64,000 nucleotides of DNA from an uncultured Bacteroidales bacterium (lineage in GTDB: Bacteria; Bacteroidota; Bacteroidia; Bacteroidales; UBA932). The translations under genes were made by a program, and so were the position numbers. Of the stretch, positions 55,586 through 62,931 are shown piece after piece. The notes under the pieces are model-generated. The model saw nothing but the letters and a program-made list of their open reading frames with translations. It was not told the DNA's origin and searched no databases. Positions within the stretch are counted from its first letter, which is position 1; each line of letters begins with the position of its first letter. The DNA is taken from assembly GCA_934680015.1 (NCBI GenBank), contig CAKUSP010000002.1:245856-309855 (forward strand). Direction: 5' to 3'.

Positions 55586-56631
55586 GTGAATTTATCCAGG
55601 ATCTCTTTTATTCTTTCCGTGTTCGTGTCTGAAAGGAAAATCTGTCCAAAATCCTCGCCTGAGACCATTTGAAGTAAGTTCTCGGTGCGCTGTGTGTCCA
55701 GTTTATCGAACAGGTCATCGAGCAGTAACATAGGGGCATATCCATAGATGTCTTTCATTATGGCATATTGGGCAAATTTAAGAGCGACCAAAAAACATTT
55801 TTGCTGACCTTGTGAGCCTATTTTGCGAATGGGGGCATCATTCATTATGAAGAGAAAGTCGTCGCGCTGTATTCCGCAAGAGGTAAATCCTAAAAGTCTA
55901 TCTTTTTTTCTGGATTCGGATAGAAGTTCTATTAGCGGGGCCTTCTGTGCGTCGGAAATATACTGTATATCAATGTTTTCTTTACAAGACGCTAATTCAT
56001 TATAGAATGTCTGAATGCGAGGTCTTAGTTTTTCAGTTAGGGAAGCTCTATCCTTTGATATGCTCTCCGCAAGATAATTCAGCGTATAGTCAATGCTGTC
56101 CAAAAGTTCATCGGTGCATTTGTCACTTTTTAGCAGGGCATTCCTTTGCGATAGCATCCTATTGTATTTTTGAAGCGCGGATAGGTGCTCTTTTTTTAAC
56201 TGGGAAAGAACGGATGAGACGAATTTTCTTCTTAACTCGCTACCTTCACTGACAAGAGCTCCATCACTAGGGCTTACCATTACTATAGGCAACAGACCGA
56301 TATGTTCGCTTGTCTTAGCATAGGTTTTTCCGTCTCTTGTGAGCTTTTTATCTCCGTCAGATGTTACTTTAATATTGATCTTGGTGCGAGTTCCGTTTTC
56401 CATATCGTAGGTGCCGGACATGGCAAATTCGCTTGTGCCTTTGCGAAAATTATATTTATCGGAAGTGCTAAAGGCGCTTTTAGTCATGGATAGGTAGTAG
56501 ATGGCGTCTAGGAGATTGGTTTTTCCTTCTCCATTGCCTGAACAAATGCAGTTCATGTTTGGGCTGAATTCCAATTCCTGTAATTCTATGTTTCGCCAGT
56601 TCTGTATTACTATTTTTTCGAGTCTTGGCAT
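55537..56631 (-). CDS. recF: DNA replication and repair protein RecF
   Basis: A 364-aa SMC-like ATPase. The Walker A is CSGNGEGKTNLLDAIYYLSM (near 31), the signature-like GSQGQQKCFLVALKFAQ near 275 and the Walker B PMLLLDDLFDKLD near 300. RecF loads RecA at gaps through RecOR. Its ATG lies within the last codons of the xer gene (22-nt overlap); its 3' end contains the start of DUF721. Confidence 0.95.
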   Translation of the reverse strand: MPRLEKIVIQNWRNIELQELEFSPNMNCICSGNGEGKTNLLDAIYYLSMTKSAFSTSDKYNFRKGTSEFAMSGTYDMENGTRTKINIKVTSDGDKKLTRDGKTYAKTSEHIGLLPIVMVSPSDGALVSEGSELRRKFVSSVLSQLKKEHLSALQKYNRMLSQRNALLKSDKCTDELLDSIDYTLNYLAESISKDRASLTEKLRPRIQTFYNELASCKENIDIQYISDAQKAPLIELLSESRKKDRLLGFTSCGIQRDDFLFIMNDAPIRKIGSQGQQKCFLVALKFAQYAIMKDIYGYAPMLLLDDLFDKLDTQRTENLLQMVSGEDFGQIFLSDTNTERIKEILDKFTCESSYYKVSQGEFHK

Positions 56632-57551
56632 AGAGGATGCGCCTGGTTATAAGTATTTTTAAGTTTTTCTATTGAATTGTGAGTATATACCTGTGTAGCA
56701 GCAAGAGAAGAGTGTCCCAGCATTTCTTTTATACTATTAAGACCCACCCCATCGTTGAGCAGTTCCGTCGCTAGTGTATGTCTTAAGACATGGGGTGATT
56801 TTCGGGAAGTGATAGTTTTTTCCTTGCCTAATTCGGCTTTGACCGCTCTATCTACAAAGGTGGGGTAGAGTGGAATCCCAGAGGGAGTGAGAAGCAAGCT
56901 ATCAGATGTGGGTAGGCCAAGTGTTTCTCGTGCTTGGAGATATAATTTGATCTCTTTTATAAGATGTTCTTCAAGTGGAATTTCTCTTTCTTTGTCGCCT
57001 TTGCCACGGACGGAAAGGGTCTTTCTTGAGAAGTCTGCGTCTTTTCGTTTTAAGGAGATTAGTTCGCTTCTTCTTATTCCGGTATAGAATAAAATGCTTA
57101 TTATAACCCTCTTTAGGACTTTCTCATATTCTTTTGAGGCATGTTTCCCACTTATTAGTGTCAGGGCGTCTTCACTTGCGTACAGTTTAGTGTCTTCGAA
57201 GTAACTGGCCATGGAGTCTGCGCGATAGAATATGGGTAGGGGCTTGTCCGTTTTCGGGCGGATGATGTTTTTCACCGGGTTAGATTCTAACAATCTCTGC
57301 TTTACAAGGTACTTTGCAAAACTGCTCAGTGCGCTGATGTGCATTACGACAGTTCGTTTGCCCAAGTGCTTTTTCTCCATCAAAAACACTTCGAAAGAGC
57401 GAAGTATTTGTGGATTTAGGCTTTGAAGGATATCTTCATCTTCGATATAGCCGCAAAACTCTTCCAAAACATCCTTATAAATTTGGATTGTTCTGGGGGA
57501 ATATCGTTTTATTCCGCTAAGGTAGTCAAGGTATTCGTCTATGAGTTTCAT
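56610..57551 (-). CDS. xerC: Tyrosine recombinase XerC-like
   Basis: A 313-aa recombinase with an N-terminal core-binding domain (YSPRTIQIYKDVLEEF) and the catalytic R-H-R-H-Y set: GIRRSELISLKR, SPHVLRHTLATELL, LGHSSLAATQVYTHN. With XerD at 17.2 kb it would form the dif recombination pair. I start at ATG 57551 (MKLIDEYLDYL); the frame continues upstream but overlaps the -7 box and adds 38 residues unlike the family. It leads the recF operon. Confidence 0.88.
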   Translation of the reverse strand: MKLIDEYLDYLSGIKRYSPRTIQIYKDVLEEFCGYIEDEDILQSLNPQILRSFEVFLMEKKHLGKRTVVMHISALSSFAKYLVKQRLLESNPVKNIIRPKTDKPLPIFYRADSMASYFEDTKLYASEDALTLISGKHASKEYEKVLKRVIISILFYTGIRRSELISLKRKDADFSRKTLSVRGKGDKEREIPLEEHLIKEIKLYLQARETLGLPTSDSLLLTPSGIPLYPTFVDRAVKAELGKEKTITSRKSPHVLRHTLATELLNDGVGLNSIKEMLGHSSLAATQVYTHNSIEKLKNTYNQAHPLCQDSKK

Positions 57552-57564
57552 TTGGCTCTTCTTA

Positions 57565-57572
57565 CAAAAATA
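57565..57572 (-). promoter_or_regulatory. -7 box (TATTTTTG) of the xerC-recF operon
   Basis: Exact TAnnTTTG match on the minus strand, 13 nt before ATG 57551. Confidence 0.45.
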
Positions 57573-57574
57573 AC

Positions 57575-57582
57575 TATTTTTG
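57575..57582 (+). promoter_or_regulatory. -7 box (TATTTTTG) of the HsdR_N-like gene
   Basis: Exact TAnnTTTG match, ending 6 nt before ATG 57589 and separated from the divergent xerC -7 box by only 2 nt. Confidence 0.5.
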
Positions 57583-57588
57583 CGCTCT

Positions 57589-57996
57589 ATGCAAACTCTA
57601 TGGGATCCGCTCCGTAAAAAAGAGGTGGCATTGACGCCTGAGGAAAAAGTAAGACAGTGGTTCATTAATTATTTGAACCGCTCGTGTGGCGTACCTATGA
57701 CATTGATGAATAGTGAAGTTTCACTTCAATATGGAGCGAAACCTTTTAGGGCCGATGTGGTGGTGTTCGATCGCGCGGGGCTTCCAATTATGGTGGTAGA
57801 GTGTAAGAGAGAAGATGTGGAGATAGGCCCAGATGTGTTGCGCCAGGCACTTCGCTATCACGCTGTCTTGAACATAGATTATGTGGTACTTACCAATGGC
57901 AGAACTACTTACGTATATAAAAGAGATGCGAAAGGGATATTTAGTCCGTTGCGAGCGGTACCGAATTATGAAAGTATGTTATGTCGGGGTATCTAG
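57589..57996 (+). CDS. HsdR_N-like PD-(D/E)XK protein
   Basis: A 135-aa stand-alone domain like the N-terminal nuclease domain of type I restriction HsdR. The core is FRADVVVFDRAGLPIMVVECKRED (Asp near 56, E-x-K in ECK near 73), so the catalytic acid and lysine are present, followed by LRQALRYHAVLNIDYVVLTNG. There are no methylase, specificity or helicase genes around it. It is a common chromosomal gene in Bacteroidetes with unknown role. Start ATG 57589 is preferred over the TTG at 57580, which lies in the -7 box. It overlaps cca by 16 nt. Confidence 0.8.
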   Translation: MQTLWDPLRKKEVALTPEEKVRQWFINYLNRSCGVPMTLMNSEVSLQYGAKPFRADVVVFDRAGLPIMVVECKREDVEIGPDVLRQALRYHAVLNIDYVVLTNGRTTYVYKRDAKGIFSPLRAVPNYESMLCRGI

Positions 57997-59405
57997 ATAA
58001 GGAAATATTTCATATCGTAGGCGATGTGGCTTTTCAGCACGGGGTGAGAGCTTTTGTGATAGGAGGTTATGTCCGTGATTGTTTCTTGGGCAGAACTTGT
58101 AACGACATCGATATCGTAGTAGAAGGTAGTGGGATAGACTTCGCCAAGGCAGTAGGGGAGAGGGTGTGCAAGTATGTCTCTTATTTTAAGAACTTTGGCA
58201 CGGCTATGCTTCATTATCAAGGCGATGAGGTGGAGTTTGTTGGTGCTAGAAAAGAGTCCTATCGAAGAGATTCCCGTAAGCCTATTGTGGAAAATGGCAC
58301 TCTGGAGGATGATCAACTTCGCAGGGATTTTACCATAAATGCCATGGCTTTTTCTCTGCAGAAAGATTCTTTCGGTGAATTGGTTGATCCATTTGGAGGG
58401 TTGGAAGATTTGAGACGAGGTATAATCAGAACCCCACTTGACCCGAGAACGACTTATTCCGATGATCCTTTGCGAATGTTGCGTGCTGTGCGTTTTGCAA
58501 CTAAATTAAGTACTCCACAGTTAAGATTTAAGATAGTGCCAGAGTCTTTGGAAGCCATTTCAGAGATGTCGCAGAGGCTTGCTATACTTTCTATGGAGCG
58601 TATAACTGAAGAACTAAATAAGATGTTGCTTTCTTCGCAACCATCTATGGCATTCGAGTTGATGGAGCGTACAGGTCTGCTAAAACAGATACTTCCGGAG
58701 TTATGTCTTCTAAAAGGAGTGGAAACAGTTGAGGGAAGAGGTCATAAGGAGAACTTTTCGCACACTCTTATGGTTCTAGACAAGGTCGCTGCCACAGATG
58801 GACCAGAGCCTAAGTTATGGCTAAGGTGGGCGGCCCTTCTTCATGATATAGGAAAGCCTGCTTCTAAAAAATATGATCCTTCTCTTGGATGGACTTTCCA
58901 CGGGCATGAGGTGATAGGCTCCAGGATGGTACCAGCGATTTTCAATAGATTGAAATTGCCCGTGGAGGCGGCCAAATATGTACGTAAACTCGTATGGTTG
59001 CATTTGCGACCTATTGCTCTTGTGGATGAGGGCGTTACGGATTCTGCGGTTCGTCGTTTGCTTTTCGACGCCGGAGATGATATAGAGGATCTAATGATAT
59101 TATGTAGGGCTGATGTGACTTCTAAGAATCCAGTCAAAGTCGCGCGTATTCAGTCTAATTTCACACTTGTGGAGAAGAAGTTACTTGAGGTGGAGGAAAA
59201 AGACAAAGTGCGTAATTTCAAGAACCCAATTACCGGCGAATATGTTATGGCCGTATATGGGATAGAGCCTTGTAGGGAGATTGGTCTGATAAAGGAGAGG
59301 GTAAAAGAGGCTATTCTCGATGGAGTGATAGCCAATGATTTCGCAGCGGCAGATAAATTTATGCGACAGATTGCTGAAGATTATGGATTAAAAGCTGTAA
59401 AGTAG
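57981..59405 (+). CDS. cca: CCA tRNA nucleotidyltransferase / poly(A)-polymerase family with HD domain
   Basis: A 474-aa class II nucleotidyltransferase. The head domain has GGYVRDCFLGRTCNDIDIVVEG (near 27) with the Asp-x-Asp metal site; RRDFTINAMAF and RMLRAVRFATKL follow. A C-terminal HD domain (WAALLHDIGKP, near 287) is present. It adds or repairs the 3' CCA of tRNAs, which fits the tRNA-Glu gene in this window lacking an encoded CCA. ansA begins 1 nt after its stop. Confidence 0.92.
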   Translation: MSGYLDKEIFHIVGDVAFQHGVRAFVIGGYVRDCFLGRTCNDIDIVVEGSGIDFAKAVGERVCKYVSYFKNFGTAMLHYQGDEVEFVGARKESYRRDSRKPIVENGTLEDDQLRRDFTINAMAFSLQKDSFGELVDPFGGLEDLRRGIIRTPLDPRTTYSDDPLRMLRAVRFATKLSTPQLRFKIVPESLEAISEMSQRLAILSMERITEELNKMLLSSQPSMAFELMERTGLLKQILPELCLLKGVETVEGRGHKENFSHTLMVLDKVAATDGPEPKLWLRWAALLHDIGKPASKKYDPSLGWTFHGHEVIGSRMVPAIFNRLKLPVEAAKYVRKLVWLHLRPIALVDEGVTDSAVRRLLFDAGDDIEDLMILCRADVTSKNPVKVARIQSNFTLVEKKLLEVEEKDKVRNFKNPITGEYVMAVYGIEPCREIGLIKERVKEAILDGVIANDFAAADKFMRQIAEDYGLKAVK

Positions 59406-59406
59406 T

Positions 59407-60408
59407 ATGCGCTCGTCTATTTTGTTGATATATATGGGAGGAACGATTGGCATGAAGGCTGATCCGGATGGTGTTCTAAAGCCTTTCGATTTTTCTCAGA
59501 TTTCATCGGAAGTCCCGGAATTGGGCAAATTTGCCTGTAAAATAGATCATCTGGTTTTCGATCCGCTCATAGATTCTTCAGATGTGGAGCCAAGCATGTG
59601 GAGCACGCTTGCTGGAATTATAGAGCAGAATTATAATGAGTACGACGGCTTTGTGGTTTTACATGGGACAGATACTATGGCTTATTCTGCATCGGCACTT
59701 AGTTATATGCTGGAGAATTTAGGTAAGCCGGTGATTTTTACAGGAAGCCAATTACCCATTGGCGCACTCCGTACCGATGGTAAAGAGAATCTTCTCTCGT
59801 CGGTGGAGATAGCCTCAGCCAGGCGCTCCGACGGAAGTCCTATGGTAAGCGAGGTGGCGATATATTTCGGCTCGAAACTTCTTCGTGGAAGTTGCAGTAC
59901 TAAGGTGAATGCCGAGAGTTTTGAAGCATTTGCATCTCCTAATCTGGAGCCATTGGCTACGGTCGGAATCAATATCAAGTATAATGAGCCCATTTTGAAG
60001 CCACTCCCTTGTGAGCCATTGAAGGTGCATAAGGAATTGGATACTAGGGTGAGTATATTGAAAATACATCCGGGAATAACTCCGGCGCTTGTTTCTAATG
60101 TCCTTCTCGGTGAGGATACTAGGGCGGTGATAATAGAAACTTACGGAGCTGGTAATGCTCCTTCTAAGGATTGGTTTTTAAATATAGTTAGGAAGGCTTC
60201 GGATTCGGGGAAAATCTTAGTAAATGTGACTCAGTGCCTTTCCGGTAGTGTCAATATGGATATATATGCTAATGGAAAAGCCATGGAAAAGTGCGGTGTC
60301 ATCTCCGGCGGCGACTCCACCACGGAGTCTATGTTAGCAAGATTATTCTATTTGTTAGGGAAATACGGAAGCAATACCGATGCCGTTCGGCGGGCATTGG
60401 CATTATAG
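59407..60408 (+). CDS. ansA: Type I L-asparaginase
   Basis: A 333-aa enzyme that hydrolyses asparagine to aspartate and ammonia. The two catalytic threonine motifs are YMGGTIGMK (residue 10 on) and LHGTDTMAYSASALS (near 80). There is no signal peptide, so it is the cytoplasmic type I enzyme. It sits 1 nt after cca and overlaps the convergent yicC by 6 nt. Confidence 0.93.
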   Translation: MRSSILLIYMGGTIGMKADPDGVLKPFDFSQISSEVPELGKFACKIDHLVFDPLIDSSDVEPSMWSTLAGIIEQNYNEYDGFVVLHGTDTMAYSASALSYMLENLGKPVIFTGSQLPIGALRTDGKENLLSSVEIASARRSDGSPMVSEVAIYFGSKLLRGSCSTKVNAESFEAFASPNLEPLATVGINIKYNEPILKPLPCEPLKVHKELDTRVSILKIHPGITPALVSNVLLGEDTRAVIIETYGAGNAPSKDWFLNIVRKASDSGKILVNVTQCLSGSVNMDIYANGKAMEKCGVISGGDSTTESMLARLFYLLGKYGSNTDAVRRALAL

Positions 60409-61299
60409 AATGTTCATCGACTGCTCACGCATCTTTTCAAGTTCGTCTTTCATCTTTACGACAAGTTGCTGAATCATAGCGTGATTAGCTTTGGAGCCTG
60501 TGGTGTTTATCTCGCGACCCATTTCCTGAATTATAAATCCGAGTTTCTTTCCTGGATATGGTTCATTATTAATGGTGTCTATAAAGTATTTACAATGCTG
60601 ACGTAGCCTAACCTTTTCCTCGTTAATGTCCAGTTTCTCTAGGTAGAAGATCATCTCCTGCTCGAAGCGGTCTTTGTCCATTTTTAAATTCAGATCTTCA
60701 GCTGCTTTTGTGATGCGTTCTTTTATTGCGTCTATGCGTTGTCCTTCGTAGCTTTCTACTTTATCGTATAGGTTAAGGATTTCTGTTACTCTGGAAGTGA
60801 CGTCATGGTATAGGATTTCGCCTTCTTTAGCGCGGTATTCGTTAACACTGTTTAGGCAATCTTCGAAAGCCTTTTCTATTATAGGCCAATCATTTTCTTC
60901 TATAATATCGACTTTTTGCGAGTCTATAACATCGGGTAGTCTTATGACAGATGACAGGATCTGGGCTGCACTTTGTGGATTTACGAATAACTCGTAAGGG
61001 CTTCCCGCTTTCTGGGCCAATAGGTTCAGCTGTTCTATATATCCTTCTGCTATTTTTTCGTTAATAGAATGGGAGGCCGCCAGTTCATTTGCTTCCCATG
61101 TCAGGTATACATCTATTGTGCCTCGCTGTAGTGATTTTGCTATTTTCTGCCTTATAAGTAAATCTTTGTCTTTCGGGAGAAGATTGGATTTTATGCTTAT
61201 GTCCGCACTTTTTCCATTAAGAGTGCGGATCTCGATGGTGAGTTTTCCTTTGGGCAAAATTGCTTCAGCCTTGCCGTAGCCTGTCATTGACTTTATCAT
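60403..61299 (-). CDS. yicC: YicC family endoribonuclease
   Basis: A 298-aa protein with the N-terminal MIKSMTGYGKAE and C-terminal ETNTTGSKANHAMIQQLVVKMKDELEKMREQ-type ends (by position; the visible core is TGSKANHAMIQQLVVKMKDE) that define YicC. E. coli YicC acts as an RNase that affects small RNA decay. A -7 box lies at 61322-61329. Single-gene unit. Confidence 0.93.
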   Translation of the reverse strand: MIKSMTGYGKAEAILPKGKLTIEIRTLNGKSADISIKSNLLPKDKDLLIRQKIAKSLQRGTIDVYLTWEANELAASHSINEKIAEGYIEQLNLLAQKAGSPYELFVNPQSAAQILSSVIRLPDVIDSQKVDIIEENDWPIIEKAFEDCLNSVNEYRAKEGEILYHDVTSRVTEILNLYDKVESYEGQRIDAIKERITKAAEDLNLKMDKDRFEQEMIFYLEKLDINEEKVRLRQHCKYFIDTINNEPYPGKKLGFIIQEMGREINTTGSKANHAMIQQLVVKMKDELEKMREQSMNIL

Positions 61300-61321
61300 A
61301 GTGCATCTGTCTTTAGATGTG

Positions 61322-61329
61322 CAAAATTA
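61322..61329 (-). promoter_or_regulatory. -7 box (TAATTTTG) of yicC
   Basis: Exact TAnnTTTG match on the minus strand, 22 nt before the ATG at 61299. Confidence 0.45.
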
Positions 61330-61352
61330 AGCAACATTCAGGAAATAACCTA

Positions 61353-61394
61353 TAAAAAAGAGAGGAGACAAAACTATTTTAGTCTGTCTCCTCT
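61353..61394 (-). terminator. Terminator after rpmE
   Basis: A perfect 10-bp stem (61361-61370 with 61385-61394) with a 14-nt loop, followed on the minus strand by a run of six Ts. It lies 22 nt after the rpmE stop. Confidence 0.85.
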
Positions 61395-61416
61395 TATCCT
61401 TAAGAAAGAATTCGGT

Positions 61417-61668
61417 TTACTTCTTTCTTGCCTTGTATCTCTGGTAGAACTGGTCTACACGGCCGGCTGAGTCGACTATCTTAGTCTTACCGGTATAGAA
61501 TGGGTGAGATGAACTTGAAATCTCGACCTTCACTACAGGATATTCAACACCATCTACATCGATAGTCTCTTTCGTGGTAGCGCAAGAGCGTGTGATGAAT
61601 ACTTCCCCGTTAGACATATCCTTGAAAGCTACAAGGCGGTAGGTTTCGGGATGAATTGCTGTCTTCAT
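61417..61668 (-). CDS. rpmE2: 50S ribosomal protein L31, type B
   Basis: An 83-aa protein. The type B features are MKTAIHPETYRLVAFKDMSN at the start, SHPFYTGKTKIVDSAGRVDQF at the C-terminus and absence of the zinc-binding C-x-x-C pair of type A. Type B proteins are used when zinc is scarce in some bacteria, but in Bacteroidetes it is usually the only L31. It has a perfect promoter at 61698-61728 and a strong terminator. Confidence 0.96.
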   Translation of the reverse strand: MKTAIHPETYRLVAFKDMSNGEVFITRSCATTKETIDVDGVEYPVVKVEISSSSHPFYTGKTKIVDSAGRVDQFYQRYKARKK

Positions 61669-61697
61669 AATTACACTAGTGTTTAAAAATTGAACTG

Positions 61698-61728
61698 CAA
61701 ATATAGTCTTTTTATTTTAGAAAACAAA
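61698..61728 (-). promoter_or_regulatory. rpmE promoter (-33 TTTG, -7 TATATTTG)
   Basis: On the minus strand, TTTG (61728-61725) and TATATTTG (61705-61698) are separated by 19 nt, giving a leader of about 25 nt. Confidence 0.7.
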
Positions 61729-61754
61729 ACATCTATTTATACCCTATGTTCTCA

Positions 61755-61856
61755 TTATCTGCGAAATATTACTAATATATCTGCCCCATAACATCCCCGT
61801 GGCTTTCGAGTTACCGATTCCGCTAACGCTTCATCCCGCTCTAAGTCATTATTCAT
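61755..61856 (-). CDS. Unrecognised 33-aa open frame
   Basis: On the minus strand ATG 61856 opens a 33-codon frame (MNNDLERDEALAESV at its start, ending VIFRR) that stops at 61755. Its GC content is higher than the surrounding AT-rich DNA, and it lies next to a 94-nt palindrome. No promoter is seen and no family is recognised. It may be chance or part of a repeat unit. I report it because the 820-nt stretch between rpmE and the rpn remnant holds no ordinary gene. Confidence 0.15.
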   Translation of the reverse strand: MNNDLERDEALAESVTRKPRGCYGADILVIFRR

Positions 61857-61879
61857 AAGGTGTTTCTTTATATAGCTCG

Positions 61880-61973
61880 CAAGAAGAGCATCCTTCCAGA
61901 CCAGGCCCTCCCACTACGTGGACCCCTCCCTCTAGAGCCGAGGGCGGCTAGTCTTTCAGGATGCAACTTCTTG
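61880..61973. repeat. 94-nt GC-rich nested palindrome
   Basis: Nested complementary blocks: CAAGAAG (61880-61886) with CTTCTTG (61967-61973); GCATCCT (61888-61894) with AGGATGC (61958-61964); AGAC (61898-61901) with GTCT (61951-61954); GCCCTC (61905-61910) with GAGGGC (61940-61945); an inner hairpin CCAC-TAC-GTGG (61911-61921) and the palindrome CTCTAGAG (61930-61937). No T-run follows, so it is not a terminator. It may be a structured RNA or a palindromic repeat unit. Confidence 0.55.
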
Positions 61974-61993
61974 ACTCGCTGTTGTTATGTTTT

Positions 61994-62080
61994 GCTTTTT
62001 GTCCTTGGAAAGTACCTTTTTAGGACAAAATAAGTGAATTGAAGTTTTTGTCCCGGAAAAGGCTGTTTTCTCGGACAAAA
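61994..62080. repeat. 87-bp double-hairpin direct repeat, left copy
   Basis: Matches 63772-63858 over its whole length with scattered mismatches. Hairpin 1 pairs TTTTGTCCT (61997-62005) with AGGACAAAA (62022-62030). Hairpin 2 pairs TTTTGTCC (62046-62053) and GAAAA with TTTTC and GGACAAAA (62073-62080), with a 2-nt internal mismatch. The two copies flank the rpn remnant in the same orientation. Confidence 0.8.
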
Positions 62081-62361
62081 TCATTATTTTGATGTGACCC
62101 CCAAATACTGGTTTTTGGTGGATGATGGATAGTATGATAGAGAGATATAAAATAAGATTAGTAAAAAACGTATTTTTCTTTGCTGTTTCTAACTTTATGT
62201 ATGGCAATAGGATAACCATTTTGTGATATGACAATGTATTTCTAATTTTGGCACAAAGAAAACTAAATCTTTACACATCAATCATTTACCCTTTTGCGAA
62301 TTAGTTTTCTTTTTCTCATCTTTGTTCTCGCGGTTAAGACCTGTTCTTAATCCTCAACTTA

Positions 62362-62489
62362 GAAGCTGTTTTGAAATGGTTCCCAAATTTTATTCTGAGA
62401 ATTTTTCGAGGCAGTTTCGACCTTGGAAAAAGGAGTGTACTGAAAGTACCCGACTGTTGACAAAGATAAAATCATTTAAAAACGGCTTC
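62362..62489. mobile_element. 128-bp MITE-like element with TTA duplication
   Basis: The ends GAAGCTGTTTTGAAATGGT (62362 on) and its right-hand counterpart (inverted, ending at 62489) agree at 16 of 19 positions. Both ends are flanked by TTA (62359-62361 and 62490-62492), a 3-bp target duplication of the TNA type seen with IS5-group elements. There is no reading frame for a transposase. The right end is 6 nt from the rpn ATG, so it separates the gene from its original upstream region. Confidence 0.65.
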
Positions 62490-62550
62490 TTAAATATGAA
62501 AAATTTCATCAATCCCAAACAGGTCTATGCAGACCTTCGTTCCGATTTTT

Positions 62551-62667
62551 GCGCACATCAGTGCGCCGGCCGAGCCGTGTATTTTGCGATAACAAAATAT
62601 GGAAAGGCGAAAAGGCCGCCAGGGGTAGCTGACATGTGTCAGCGGATAAGGGGGCTGGATGCCCCCT
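62551..62667. repeat. 117-bp six-hairpin palindromic element, copy 1
   Basis: Consecutive hairpins: GCGCAC/GTGCGC (62551-62566), CGGC/GCCG (62567-62577), TATTTTG/CAAAATA (62580-62599), GGCG/CGCC (62606-62620), GCTGAC/GTCAGC (62628-62643) and GGGGGC/GCCCCC (62650-62666). It is 108/117 identical to copy 2, and all nine differences fall in hairpin loops. Length is 39 codons; the frame entered from the rpn ATG is open through it and stops directly after (TAA 62667-62669). Confidence 0.88.
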
Positions 62668-62814
62668 AAAAAGTGCATTCGGACAAAAGCACATTATGAT
62701 TCCTTTTCTTAATTCTATCCTTAGAACTGATCGCATTTACGATATCGAGTATCGTAATGTAGGATAGTGGGGACTATCTCCAGAAGATAGGAAAGTATTC
62801 TATGATGTTTATTT

Positions 62815-62931
62815 GCGCACATCAGTGCGCCGGCCGGGCCGTGTATTTTGCGATAGCAAAATATGGAAAGGCGCAAAGGCCGCCAGGGGTAGCTGACGAA
62901 AGTCAGCGGATAAGGGGGCTGGCAGCCCCCT
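62815..62931. repeat. 117-bp six-hairpin palindromic element, copy 2
   Basis: Same hairpins as copy 1. Loop changes relative to copy 1: CGA to CGG, CGATAA to CGATAG, A to C in the GGCG loop, ATGT to GAAA (a GNRA tetraloop if RNA), and TGGAT to TGGCA. It lies between the codons for YDVY and STDGR of rpn. The same 39-codon frame is open through this copy and continues into the rpn C-terminal part, so a 309-residue frame (62802-63731) begins with element-encoded residues. Confidence 0.88.

Noticed and set aside
57589-57996. Type I restriction system
   Set aside because: Only an HsdR_N-like domain is present; no methylase, specificity or helicase genes surround it.
62322-62669. 115-codon open frame upstream of and into the first palindromic element
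   Set aside because: It runs through the MITE-like element, the rpn start and the repeat; only its rpn part (from 62496) resembles a protein family.
62551-62931. CRISPR array or attC-type cassette sites
   Set aside because: Only two units, 147 bp apart with an rpn fragment between them; no spacer regularity, no cas or integrase genes and no attC core sites.
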